Shown piece by piece: positions 36,732-50,500 of a DNA stretch of 64,000 nt. Position 1 is the first letter of the stretch, and each line of letters begins with the position of its first letter. Made by a program: the position numbers and the translations under genes. Under the pieces are notes generated by a model, which saw nothing but the letters and a program-made list of their open reading frames with translations, searched no databases and was not told the DNA's origin. This DNA is from Trichinella spiralis (taxonomy: Eukaryota; Nematoda; Enoplea; Trichinellida; Trichinellidae), in assembly GCA_000181795.3 (NCBI GenBank), contig CM012954.1, forward strand, positions 10,142,152-10,206,151, in the 5' to 3' direction.

Positions 36732-39700
36732 TTAAAACTTAGGCATATCAAATTTCAGGTTGAATCCAGCAGCTCGGCTTTGACTGGGTGCAATTTTGAG
36801 TTTCTCCAGTAATTCTTTGTTTGTATCGTCATTCTATAAATTACAATAAAATAAAAAAAAGTGTGCAACTAACTATACCTGATGAAAGTAAAAAAATAAA
36901 TAACGTACAACATCTTTGAATGTTTTTCCCCCACTTGGTGGTCTGGGACAAACATTATGACGAATGCGATTTTGCGATTTCGCTGGCCAAGTTGGAAACT
37001 GCGATGGATGTATAGGGCGAGGTTCTTCGTGAAACCATTCATGAGCCATTGCATCCAAAGCGGAAATCCGTGCCTTCGGATCATACGTCAACAGTCTTAA
37101 TTTGAAATACAAATTTCATTAACCTACTGGCCTGTTTTTATATGAAATATTTTGTTTTCATTTTGAAAACAATTGAAAATTAATCTAAACAGTTATGCAA
37201 AATAGATATAATTTAAACAAATTTCATATACTTGTTCATCAAATCGAAACCCTTATCCGAAAGTGTTGCTCCAAAATGTTTTCTCAAACTACTAAAAGGA
37301 TATTCGGCAAAAGTCATGCGTTTCACTCCAGGCAAACTGCTGTAACCTGGCCATATTGTTTCGTTGGGAGTGCCAAGCATCTACAACATATATTATCACC
37401 AACAAAAAATAATTCAAAATTGAAATTGTTTACTTTGAATATTTTGTTCATTTGTTCAATTTCACTTTTTCCAGCAAACAAAGGTTTCAACGTTAGGAAT
37501 TCACCAAAAATGCAACCAACTGACCATACATCAATAGATGTTGAATATTCCTCAAATTAAAATTTACAAAAACAATAAAATTTACTTTTTGAGAATAATT
37601 TACTTTTATTCCAAGCAACAGTTCAGGAGAGCGATACCAAAGCGTCACAACAACTGGAGTATAAGAACGCAATGGTGAACCATATTCTCTTGATAAACCA
37701 AAATCTCCAATCTATAAAATAAAATAATGCAATAATTTGAAATCAAATAGGAAAAACAGATATTTTGCTTTCATAAACTTTGCTTTTTTTACCTTTAAAA
37801 TTCCCATATGATTGAGCAGCAGATTGGACGTTTTCAAGTCACGATGCAAAATCCAATTGTCATGCAAGTGGTACAAACCGTTAAGCAATTGTCTAGTTAA
37901 CGTTTTCACTTCTCCTTAACAAACAGAAAGAACAAATTCGAAAGCATACGAGTTATGGAATAGTGAAATGTAGCAAAATATACAAACCAACTAAAAATGG
38001 CTGCTTCATAGTTTCCATTAAGCTTTTCATATCATGTTCAACATATTCCATCACCAAGTAAATCTTGTCCATACTGCTACCAACGACAACTTCCTGCAAA
38101 AAATAGCATCGACATCCATTTTTAATATTCTTCAATCATTCAGTTGGTCACTTACCAATACATTCACAACGTTCGGATGTTTGCCAACTTTCATCAGCAT
38201 ATTAACTTCCCGTAACGAGGTTATCGGAAAGCCTTCACGCTCTTTTTCCATTTTCAAGCGCTTCAACGCAACTATCTCACCTAATTATTATTATTATTAT
38301 TAAAATATTACACAAAAAAGACACAACTGATCAAAAATATTCCACATTCTCACCAGTCCGCTTTTCCATCGCCCTGTAAACGACCCCATATGTACCTTCT
38401 TCAATTCGATTCAAGCAATGATATTCTTCGACACTTCGACATCCCATTATTGAAGGATAATATACGGGCAATTTTTGTATGGAATCCGACGGTGAATCAT
38501 CTTAAAAAAATTACAACACCAATACAGAACGTCTAAATGTAATAAACAAGGGACATTGAGAAAACCATTTTTAGATGACGTAGCAACATCTGCAGTTTTC
38601 GATTCATCAAAAATGTTATTTTCATTCTCAGCATCAGCGCTTTTACTGGAAGAAAATGAATGTGAACGTTTTCCTAGAACAATATCATACAGTTCAAGTT
38701 CAAAAAAGACTGAAAGCAAAAAAAAAACAAACAAACAAACAGAACACTAAAAAACATACTTCCAAATGAACTCGAAGATTGGCTACGAGCAACATCAGCT
38801 TCGGCTTCTTCACCGCTTTCCGATAACGCTTCCCTAGCTAAACAATAATAATATATACAGAAATTACAGAAATCGGATAGAAAACAATGTTACACACCAG
38901 AAATAGATCTTAATCCAGTATGCTGATCTGCAGAGCTCGTCGGCAAGACTTGCAAAAGCATCTTCTCTTCGTTCAATGACTCGCCAATGCTTTCATGGTC
39001 ATCTCCGAGAATGATGGGCGATGTTTCAGGAGTCAGTTGAACCTAAATAATAAATCAATTCTAACACCGAAAGCATGGAATACTGAAAAGCATACTTCTG
39101 CTTGAATATTGACAGAAGAATATCGTTTAATTTTCGAAGGGACACTTTCTTTCTGCTGATTACTGTCCTTCTTAACAGACTCGACATTTTCTACATATTT
39201 AACTTTTTCTTCAGTTGATAAAACTCGCCTATTCGTCGACGTTGATGAAGTTCGTCGTGATCTTGAACGATGACGAGAACTTCTTCTTTCACTCTTTTTC
39301 ACATCTGAACTTTCAAACAATTAAATTAATATTTAAACAACATAAACAGTGCATCAACAGAACACAAGAAAAAAACAAAAGTTTAAACAACAACTGCTCT
39401 CTCTTCTGCATAATTTTGCACCACATACTACCAGTTCAAAATGATGAACTATGCTCTTATTTTTTTAAGGAAATATCCACTTTCCAATCAACCATATTAG
39501 ATAAACAGTTAACTAGTCAACTAACTTTTAAATATTTTTTTAATACAAAACAACAAAATAACTTTTTATTGAATAAAATTAATCAACTTTGTTTTGAAAA
39601 ATTTATAACAGGAATGCAAAACACAACCCATTCATATTCATTTACCATCGGTAGAAATTTGCCCATTAGTACTGCTAAAATATTAATTAGTCATAATTAA

Positions 39701-40737
39701 GTCAAAAAGCAAATTACCATTTAAAAAATTTAAACTAAAAACAACAGTTCCAATTAATCATCTTAAATCATAAACATTAATGCATACTGTAACTCACTCT
39801 AAACAAAACTGTTTACACTGCAATGTTTTAAAATTACGGTTACTCGTTCATATTATTTTTCAACAATGAACATGCTTTTCATAAAAATAACAATTTCACA
39901 ATTGCAAAAAAAAATATACACATAATATATAAAACCCTAAGATTTATAATGAAAGCAAAAGATTCTGAATTTTTTAACAAGTAACGAGCAAAATGAAACT
40001 GCAACCGTTTTTATTAGGAAAGTAATAATTATAAATTACAAAAATTAACTACAAACATTAATTAATGCATCGTAGATTAACTATACAAAATGGTGACTGT
40101 TTGCAATGAATCAGCAAAGTTCACCTTACCTTTATATGTTTCTTTTCTGCTCCTATGACTTGATGCAGAAACTGCATGGTGGTAATACATTTCCTTGGAA
40201 CTGAAATTTTAATTTAGTTTCATCACAATGCGTCCATGTAATATATCAATAAAAGAATAAACTGTTACTCATGCCGAGAATGACGACCTTCCGAGTTCAA
40301 TTTGCGATCTCTTGATTCACGTTCACGTATCAGCCGACCCTGACTTTCACGTTTTCTAGAACTTCCTCTTCTATCTGTTCCATGACCACGAGTGATATTT
40401 TCTGAACAAAAACAAAAAAAATACACTTTAAATATGAAAGAACAGCATGATTAATTTTACTGTCGGCTGGTGAACTTCTCCTTGGAGAAGAGTCAATCCG
40501 ACTTTTGCGCTTTGCCTCCGAATTACCGGCATTGGCTTCGCTTCTTCTGTGATGGCTCACTCTCTCCTTTGTGAAGTGCCTGTCAGTTTTGCCAGAACGT
40601 TTCCTGGACTTCTTTTCACAGCGCTCACTACTGCTCTGATCCCGCTTAAACTCGTATATGTTCATCTGATGTACTGACGTTGCAGGTCTAATGGTCTGTT
40701 CCTCGTCAGAATCGCGCAGTTCGCCTTCGTCAGACAT
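36732..40737 (-). CDS. Cyclin-dependent kinase 11 (PITSLRE kinase)
   Basis: CDK11 pairs with L-type cyclins and acts in transcription and pre-mRNA splicing. Sixteen exons: 40737-40461, 40401-40269, 40200-40130, 39304-39096, 39042-38898, 38837-38760, 38709-38566, 38500-38354, 38280-38156, 38093-37988, 37914-37793, 37711-37604, 37550-37434, 37380-37232, 37095-36909, 36833-36732, about 739 residues. The kinase domain begins after [19 protein letters not shown] (Gly388-Gly391) and carries the hallmark PITSLRE (about 420-426) and HRD (502-504). [13 protein letters not shown] and [17 protein letters not shown] follow. The C-terminus has [12 protein letters not shown] and ends [11 protein letters not shown], like human GPGFSLKF. 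The N-terminal 350 residues are rich in Arg, Ser, Lys and Glu (e.g. [10 protein letters not shown]) but shorter than in mammals. [13 protein letters not shown] was chosen as the start because it matches the EEGELRD element of the family; the weakest boundary is the GTTTTC donor after 38566. Confidence 0.93.
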
Positions 40738-41523
40738 GGGTTTGAACCGTGTAATTGTCAATTCAGCAAACAGTGGATTCAATTAGTTTTATTTCGGTAA
40801 AATAAGTCAAATCATCAATTCAACCAAATCAAATGAGCATAATACAATTCTCACTCTGGCGGAACCTTCATACTGTATTCAATGTAAAATCAAGATTTAG
40901 TCTAATGCATTTAGTATGTTTGAAAATTTTTCATTTTATTTTAAGATAATAATTAATTTAAACGTTGTAGTCTAACAGCAATAATCCAATCGACTGAATA
41001 ATAAATTAAATTTTCAATTATTTTACACGAAAAAAATTAATTAATTTACACTTTGAAGTGTAAAAAGATTTTTCGAAGAAATATATTATAAAGTCCCATC
41101 AGAGATGTCACAAATTCTAAGAATAAAATAAATAAATCATAATTAATCAAAAATTTACACTTAACGATGACGATGACTGATAATTTAAACTTACTGAATT
41201 TCATACTGTATTATCTAGATAGATAGGTACATATGATATTGAGTTATTGTGAGCAATATATATTTTGTATGAATTTGATGAATTTTCATTTAAATAACTT
41301 TCGCAATGAAGATTTTTAAAATTAGCATAGATCAATCTTCTTTATCTTGCATCTAAAAAAACAAAACAAAAAAATCATAATCCAAATAATTTACTCGAAT
41401 CATTCAGAATGGAATTTTTTTTCATTTCAATAAAAATATTTCTTGAGAATGTAATTTTTAAATTAAAAAAAATAAAATAGTTATTTCAGAAAAGCAAGAA
41501 CAATGCTATGCTGTTCATTGTTG
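40738..41523. other. Intergenic between CDK11 start and CBM14 gene end
   Basis: About 790 bases between two minus-strand genes. They should hold the 3' UTR of the CBM14 gene and the CDK11 promoter. No motif I would call. Confidence 0.5.
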
Positions 41524-42590
41524 CTAAACTTGCGTGACGCTTGTCGCCTGGTACTTGGGCTTTCTGGTTCCCAGTCGAACTGGCTTTGCTCTTTGCCTGG
41601 TCCTGAGGAAATATCTTGAATTTTCTACACTTCCGTCAGCTGAAAGTTCCCTCTGGAAAATGGAAATCCAATTGTTTCCCCTACTGATAACTGTATTGTT
41701 GTGACCGGTGAATACGCTATTTTGGAAGCTTGTTTTCGTTCTAAAGCTGAACGAGTGTTGCGATTGTACAGAGTTCGTTTGTTTTGTCTGCTGATTGGAA
41801 CCGAACGGTGCTTTGGTTACTCGACCAATTTCCGGCACCGAAACAACAAGAGGTTTCGCCACAGCACGAGGTGAAGTATTTGCATGCGCAGAAGCAGTAA
41901 TCAACGGAGATGGTGTCGTTTTCGTCATCGCCATCGTCGAAAATGAGTCAACCGACGACAAATGAGTCGGCTTCATTGTTGTTATTCTTCGCCAAGGATG
42001 CACCGTTTTCCTCGTTCTAACCACCGGTGGCCTTTGGGTTGTTCTTATCATTGCTCGTGTTGGAATATTGATGCTTTTCGTTGTCGCAGTTGAAGACGAG
42101 CTTGTCCGCCGCCCTTCGCCTGTTGCAGATTGCGTTGGATTTATTATTCGGTTGGTGAGTTTTCGGGTCCGAATGACATTCGGCAAATGGGTGGTTTTCA
42201 ATGTCGTGATTGGAGCTCGGGTAGGCTGTTGCGTTGTTTCCACTGTGCTACCTTGGTGGAATGGTGAAGTTGAAGCTGCAATTCCCCTTGATGACCCTCC
42301 GCAAGCAACCACATGAGCTTTGTCATCACATATACCGTTGTCGGGGTCGTAAAACAATCTCGCTCCCACACAGTAAAACATAAAATCATTGCCATTGTGG
42401 CACAAGAAATAAATCTTCGAACAACTGTTTCTTGGATCTGCATAATAGCCATTCGGCAAATTCTTGCAATCCACCGACAAAGCTAAATTAATGAATGAAA
42501 TTAAATATGTTGGATTGAAATCATAAAATTCTAGCACAGCCAACTTTCGAAATACTCACTGGAATAAATATAATTAGTAGCAGCAGACGT

Positions 42591-42622
<32 letters not shown>

Positions 42623-45398
42623 TAGTAGAAGTAGTAGCGGTGATAATAGTAGGAGCAGGAGTAGCAGTAGCAGCAGGTTGATTAGTAGTATGTAGTGGTG
42701 AAATTGAAATCCATTCTACAATTTCTCCGCATAGTGGAATAGCTGATTTGTAGTTACACTGATCAGTGTCAGGATCATAATACGTGCCCGGAGGGCACGG
42801 CTGCATGAAAGAGAATCCACCAACACACGCGAAATAGTAAGGTTTACATGCGCTTGCTGCCCAATTACCATCAGGAAGATTTTCACAATTAAATGACAAT
42901 GTTGGTAATGAATTTGATGATGCTGTTGTTGGTGTTGCTTCCGTGCTCAGGATTCGCAAATTATTACTCCGTCCGAAACGACTGCAGGCAGGAACCATTC
43001 GAAACAAATCACATTTGTCTGACTGGACGTCGTAATATTTACCAAATTCACAGTGACGTTGAACCAAATAGCCATTAAAACATGTATAATATTTGCTACT
43101 GCAATTTTGCATCGGATCAGGATAATTCTCATTTACCAAAGGAGAACAAAAATTTGTTTCTAAAAAATTAGCTGTAAAATGGAAATCATTTCCATACCAA
43201 AAAGAAAACAACATACACAGTACCTTTCATACTAATCTTAGATGGTAAATTTGATTCTTGATTACAGTAAGCAATATTTTCATACGGAGAACAGATTCGC
43301 GACACCGGATCAAAATACAATCCTGACGAACAGAATAATTTAAATGCAACTTCATCAATACACTGATAATAGAAATTGAAACATCCTTTTCCAGAAATAC
43401 TGTAATTTCCATCTCCAATTCCATGACAATCAAATTCATCTATACAAACAAATATTTCAATTTACAAAAATTTGTAATTAGTTTAAAAGAAAAAAAAGCA
43501 AATCATACCAGTTTGATTTTCACTGTAAAAACTTTGTTCAGTGGTTGAAGAACGAAGTTCCAATTGACAAGAAGTTATTTTTTCTTCACGAGCACAATTT
43601 TTATTTTTTGGATCGAACAATAACGTATCTTTGCACTTTTTTAAAGTTGCAATTGGAAAATCAGAAGCATTTTCACATTCGATGTAAAACTGCGAACAAC
43701 TGTCATCAGAAATTGCATGCTTGCCAACAACCATTTGATCAGAACATTTTACTGGAAAATCTAAAAACAATGCATAGAATAAATAGTATTCGATTTTCTG
43801 CTTTCATTAATTGTAATAATTAAAACAAAACTGTAACAACAGTATTAGAAAACAAAAATATTTTATACATAATGTAAAAACAAAAATTTTGCTAATAATA
43901 ATTTTAATATGTATGAAGCTTACTAATAAAAGATTGTTCAGTTTCATTTTTGTAGCCTGACCAAATGTTGCAAATTTTCGATACCTTTTTATGAACGCAA
44001 CGATTCTGATCAGAATCAAAATAAAATTCATATGAGCATTTCATTAATATTGGCGTACTGTTCTGCTGGCAGTAAATGTAAAACTTTGAACAAACATTCA
44101 GAGCAATAGGATTCATTCCTTTTGTCATGTTGCTACAAGTCGAATAAGAATCTGAAAATCAAGGTTTATCATTTACATTATTATACAATACAGATATGCA
44201 TTTATTCCACGTGCTCGTCCCTGTTTCCATATGCTAATTTGTAATTACTGTGAATGCTGACTGCACTTACTGAAATTTGAAATAGCAGTCGAATGTGCAT
44301 AATCGGTTTTGCTATGGAGTGACGATACATTGCAAACTGCAATATTTGAATTCAAATCACAACTTTTTTTGGTTGGATTGAAAAATAAACCATCTTGGCA
44401 TTTTGCAATTTTCCCGAAATTATTATTTTCACAATTAATAAAAAATTGTGAGCATGCATTGTCAGCAATCGAATGACGCTTAGCATCACTGCTCAGCAGC
44501 TTCGTACAATCTACTGATATAGCTAGAAAAAATTAAAAGTTCAAATATTAGTAAAGAAAATTTACGACAAAAAAATACAAACTGAATGCATACACAATGA
44601 TGAACATTCTTCAATTTCCGTATAAGGTACACACTGCTTCTTTTCTGCATCATAATACAAATATTCTCCTGGACATGTAAAGGAGGTGGCCACGCCTGCT
44701 AAACATTTGTAATATTTTCTTGAACAATTAAGAGCAACGTCAGGATATTGACCATCCGCTAAAATTTTGCAGTCAAGTGCACTTTCTTTAGGAATAGCTG
44801 AAAAATAATTCACCGCTGCCAAAATGTATTGCATTTTTCATGTTTGAAAATTTCGTTACTGTATTACTCACATTCATTGAAACAAGCTTGCACTTCTTTC
44901 CGGGGTAAGCAAGTTTCTTGTAAAACATCGAAATACAAAGGATCAGGACATTTCATTACAGTAGTCACTTGTTGAAAGCAGTGGTAAAATACTGGTGAAC
45001 ATGGATGATCAGGATGCGAATACTTTCCATCGGATACGTAGGAACAATTAAATTCTAAAAAATAAATTCAAATAAGTCAGTAGTACAATTACACTGAAAT
45101 TCATCGACAAAAAATAGAGAAATATCTGATAATAATATCGATAATTTATTAAAATAATTTTACAATATAATATATAACAGACGATCAAGCACCGAGAGAT
45201 GTTTAAAAATGTTTAAAAAGTGCTTTGGTCAAAAGAGTTTTACCAGTTTGGCTTGCCGAACAGCAGCAGCAACTCAACGATGCCAACAAAGACAAAAGCA
45301 GAGCAAAAGCTGCCTTAAAGAGAGAAAAAAAACAAAATAAAACCTTTGATAAAGTAGATGCAAATGAATAATCGATCGCTTACCGTTTCATCAATCAT
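41524..45398 (-). CDS. Secreted multidomain chitin-binding protein (nine CBM14/peritrophin-A domains)
   Basis: A predicted secreted matrix protein of about 992 residues. Exons: 45398-45384, 45313-45244, 45054-44872, 44797-44594, 44522-44271, 44151-43924, 43760-43509, 43439-43224, 43159-42560, 42482-41524. It starts MIDET followed by a hydrophobic stretch (AAFALLLSLLASLSC) that makes a signal peptide. Nine six-cysteine CBM14 domains follow: one in each of exons 3-8, two in exon 9, one in exon 10. A typical one reads C-KILADGQYPD..C-SRKYYK-C..C-PGEYLYYD..C..C. A Thr-rich linker separates domain eight from the last. The final 250 residues are Ser/Thr/Arg-rich and mucin-like. Similar nematode proteins (CPG-1/CEJ-1, CBD-1) act in the chitinous eggshell, so eggshell or cuticle matrix is a likely site; I infer this from architecture only. 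All internal introns between domains are phase 1. Confidence 0.85.
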
Positions 45399-47562
45399 TG
45401 CGTGCAATTATGATTATTATTATTATTTTCCACTTTGTGGTGCAATGCTAAAATGATCGATTAGCGCTTCGACTTGGGGATTTGTTGCATATTTAAAATT
45501 TCAGGTCAAAGCCTTGAGCGGTTCGTTTCGCACTGGGTATTCATTTGTATTCAATTTCAATTGTCACAATTCTTCTAACAATAACTTCTAATTTAAATGA
45601 CAAAATTCTGCTGGGTCCTTTTTTCTTATTCTTTGCAACAGCACAATTAAACATATTAAACAGAATCAACGTCACATCAATTCAGCAAACAAGCGCTGAA
45701 TTTTTAAACACTTAAATTTGCATAAAATCGAATTTCACAATTCCACTTCGACGTCGGTTAAACAAAACGCCAACTGTAGGCTGTTATGAGAAAAATGTCC
45801 AAACGATGATAATGGAAACATTTATTGTTCGTTGCTTATGCATATATCACAAAAGATTTTAAAGTTGAATGGAACATGTTTCATCTGTGATTCAGATTTG
45901 GCATTTTTGAACAAAAAATAATCAAAAACTGCAAGCATAAATTAGGAATTATTAAAAATGTCAAAATCAAGAAAAAAATTTCCAGATCATTTCAAGTGAT
46001 TCAAGTTATCACAGCGTTCGTTCCCCCTTCCAAGTCGAAGCTGAAGGGGGATGATTTGTCGTTGTATTCGAGCAAGCAAGCGTTTGGGCTTTTAGCAAAT
46101 TTGTGGAATCGATTTTTAAAAACGAGACAACGATGCACGCAGAAGGGGAAATTTTTTCAACCGAACCAACATTTATAACAACCGCTGGGCAAAAACCGTT
46201 TGAAAATTATGCTCAGAATTGAACAGACAATCTTAAACAACAAACACAAGAATCCGGATGTCGACGGAACAACAAGAAAATTAAAATATCTTCTAGTACA
46301 AGATAATTCGGTCGAATTGCAATCTAAAAAATGCAATAATATCTTCTCTTCATGTTTCAGGCTTTAATTTGCAATTTATTTCAATCTACTTTTTGACAAA
46401 TTGCTTTCAGCGGTAAATGAAAGTATCGGTCGTAAAATTTGAAATTACTCTTCGCGGGTTATTGTTATGGCCCTTATTTCTGGATAAGATGGGAAATTTT
46501 ATTGAACATAATATAAAAAGGAGCATTACATGCCAACGGTGGTTGTTATTGATCGTCGACATGTTGTTTGTCATGTGTCAACATATCATGGCAATTTTAT
46601 AAAGTATTAAAATTTCATTCTAAAAATGAAAAATAAATTGACACTGAATTCAGAAAATTAGCATAACGTCTCAAATACAGTAATATTAAATGTAGTGTAA
46701 AAGCAATGCAATGTTCTAATAATAATACAGTTTTTACATTTGCGAATTGCATGCACCATCGTATCGGTAATATTTGATTAACTGTTTAAAAATGGGGAAA
46801 AGTCATTTTTCTTGAATATAAGGTATAAAAGATAGGGGGCGTTTGATATCCAGTGGTTCCAGTGAGAATCCTGAATCAGATATGTTTATCAGACGCAGCC
46901 TGACACGCGTGTCAGTTTTCAACTCTGCCGCCGCTTGTTGTTCATCATCTATCATAAAATTAGTGTGGATACATACTCAGATGAGCGTAAGTAGCATAAC
47001 AGCATACGAACAGGAGCACATGAACACACAAAGCAACAACACACGACTGGCGTGGTGATTTTAAAATAAAAAAGAACAAGAAGAAAAATAAGAAAAGCCA
47101 GAAAACAACATTTTCGTTTCTTTTTTTTAATTTCTGTTTTTTTCTTCTTCTTTGGTGCAGTATAAAAGAGCTTCAGCCTGGCATCGTTTCGAAGAAATTA
47201 AACAACAAGCCTGGGTGGTTCTTAAACCACAAGCCAAACGACCACCCACTCAAGACCGGCCGATCGTACGGCACCACTGCTGCAGCTAATGAAGTTGACA
47301 GACGCAATTATACCACCACCATCATCATCATCATCTTCCTTATCCTTATCATCATCATCATCATCATCACAAACGCAGAACTGACAATCAGCAATCTTGC
47401 AACGTTGTCAATGATCGTCGCCGTTCAGAAGATTTAAATAAAACTTTGAAACACAAAATTTTTTTTTAATACAGAAACAAAGATACTGAACTATCATCGA
47501 CCACATTTTCACTGCATTTCAAATACACTGCATACAACAGTTGCTCATTTGCAAAGTCGCCC
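45399..47562. other. Divergent intergenic region, no gene seen
   Basis: Separates the minus-strand CBM14 gene from the plus-strand receptor gene, so it holds both promoters. A CAT-triplet microsatellite lies at about 47322-47370, in what is probably the receptor 5' UTR. Confidence 0.5.
47161..47168 (+). promoter_or_regulatory. TATA-like element upstream of receptor gene
   Basis: TATAAAAG about 400 bases before the receptor start codon, followed by a stretch without obvious splice sites up to the ATG. A second TATAAAAG lies at about 46825. Both are sequence matches only. Confidence 0.3.
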
Positions 47563-50500
47563 ATGCAACAAAATCATGCAACCAGCACCAGCACTTTGAT
47601 CGTACTTGTCACTTGTAAGAGTTGATTTTGATTGATTAATTAATTCATTATCTCATTATAAAATACTTTCAGGCTGCTCTTTTGCTGTTAAAGCAATGAA
47701 AGCCGAACGTCAGCTTTATGAAGATTTACTCTATTTGTATAATAAAGTTGCAAGACCAGTTAAAAATGCTTCCGAAGTGCTCGAAGTAAAATTTGGCGCT
47801 TCGTTGATTCGTATCATCGACGTGGTAAGTATACATTAAATTTATCAATTTCCCATACAGTTTCCTTTCATTCCCCTCAACAAAACAGTATTTTTAAAAA
47901 TATACTTGCATACTGCAAGTATATTTTAGAAATGTTGTTATTGAAGAAATTCACCTAGGGAAAAAATTGTCACTCTCGATTTTTGCAAACCTATTTATAT
48001 TTGATACTGAAAAATATCATATGAAAAACGTTTATTATTTTCGTTCAAAATGTGATTTTCAAACTAGCACTGATATCTATTCTGTTAATTATGGTCATTC
48101 TGATCAACAATTTCAAAAATGCAACTACTTTCAAGTGATCAGATAAATAACTGATAAATTTTAAAACAGAAAATCAAATTTCACAAACAGTGAAATTGTT
48201 GTCCAATTATCCATCTATTAAAAATATGAATCACTGAATATATTTTTTAAACATTCATGCATTTAGTACTGTTTCATTCAACTTTAAATGTTATTCAATA
48301 CATTTTCAAATCTTTGTAAACTTTTAACATCTACACACACTGTTATTCATTCTGATTAGCATGAGCATCACCACCACCAATCATCATTATTATTATTATT
48401 ATGATTAGAAAAAGAATAAACATCCTGAACAATTTGTAATGATGAAATCGAGCAAGATATTGTTGCCATTTCAAATAAGAGAGCACTAGCAATAATTTTC
48501 TATGTTAGAAATTTGAAACTGAAATATAAGTAAAATTAAATCAGCCATAACTTTTACATCGTCTAGAACGCTAATAACATTTATGAGCTTGTTCAATGTC
48601 AATGCAAAGCTTCCTTAAAATGGCTGCATTGGAAAATCTTGCAACTCAATAAAACAATAAATTTTCACATCTAGATGAAGAAAAGATTAATAAAAAAGAT
48701 AAAAAAAAATTGTTAGTTCATTAATAAATTTTGATTCTAGTATTACTACCATTTATGTTGAACATATTTTTCTGATTTTGTTTGATATTTCCTTTTCATA
48801 GGATGAAAAGAATCAAGTTTTAACTACAAATCTTTGGTTAGAAATGGTAAGTAACAACACCTTCTCAATTATGTGCCAAAAATCAAAAAAATTGCTTTCT
48901 TAATTTTTGATAAAAATGTCACACTTTAAGATGAATGTTGCAAAAACTGTTGCTATTTCGATTTCTCCCCTAATTATAAGAATTTATAATTCTATCACTC
49001 ATCTTTCAGCAGTGGACCGACTCTAAGTTGACGTGGAATCCAGAAAATTATGCTGGCATTAAAAAGCTGCACATTCCAGCAGAATATATTTGGACACCAG
49101 ACATACTTTTGTACAATTGGTTTGGATCACTATTATTGTTATTATTATTATTATTATTTTATTTTATTTTATTCTGAGAAATAAGAATTTCATTCTATTG
49201 CTGAATATTTCAGCGCTGATGGACATCCCCATGTCACAATTAATACCGATGCACTAGTCTATTATGATGGAAAAGTGTTGTGGAAGCCGCCTGGCATTTA
49301 TAAATCATTCTGTCAAGTAATTTATAAATTAATTTCAATCATTCAATACTTTAAATTTATAAATTCAAATAACAATTATATTTACCGAAAAACTTATCAT
49401 ACATAATAACAGAGATTTAAGAAGTAAATCTATCTTCATTTTTTGAAATTAAATTATTTGAATGGACATTTTTCAACTAAAATGAACTGAATGATGAGAA
49501 AGGAAATAAATGGAAAGAAGAAAAAATAATAAAGAAAGCAAAATTTTCAATCAAAACGCAGTTTGTGCATGTTTGCCGAAATGTGATAGCTGTGTTTTAT
49601 GGAATGAAATTCTTGCCTGACGTGAGCAAAAACGTGCATGTCAATAACACACTCCAACTAAATATTAACAATCATGTTAAAAAGTTGACGAAACTTTGGC
49701 TATTATCAAAAATTAAGCTGTACACAAGAGTTGCATTTTATTTTAATTTTACCTTGCTTTTACTTGTTTCAGATAACTACATTTGGAGCAGAATAAAGTG
49801 TGTGGGGGAGGAAGGGGGGAGGAGGGGGAACAATCTAATATAAATCTTTTTAATAATAATAAAAAACAAAATTATTAAATCATTTAATTTATATTATCAA
49901 AAAATTATAGAATTTCTTTCTTTCTATCAATTTCTCATAAATTAGAAGGCAGAAATCTTTTCAATCAGATGAATAGCAGCTGACAAAGTCTTCAATTATT
50001 ACTGAAGCATAGATTGAAAATTTTAATCCTAGTTATTTGAAACAGCCACCAATGACATTTTCCAAATCTCTTATTTTCTACACGACTATAGCTTTCGATG
50101 AAAAAGCAACGTCTGTCATTCACTTTCAGAATTTGAAAATTGAAATTTCCATGCACTTGCATAATAATGTCTAGAAAAGGAGATGAAATGAAAATATTAA
50201 TTTCAGATCGATATCCAATATTTTCCATATGATTTGCAACGATGCTACATGAAATTCGGTGGCTGGACGTACAACGGGTTCTACTTGGACATGCGACAAA
50301 TTCCAACCAGTGGCCATAATCTCATCAACACGGCCGATGAGTTCGGCAGAAATGTATGGCGTCTACACGAAGGCATGGATCTCTCCTATTTTTACGAGTA
50401 AAACTTACATAATCCAATATCAGTGCGTCAAAAATTAATAATCCTCCTCATTGGAAAATATTTTCAAGGAGTTCTGGTTGGGATCTACTGGAATTAACTA

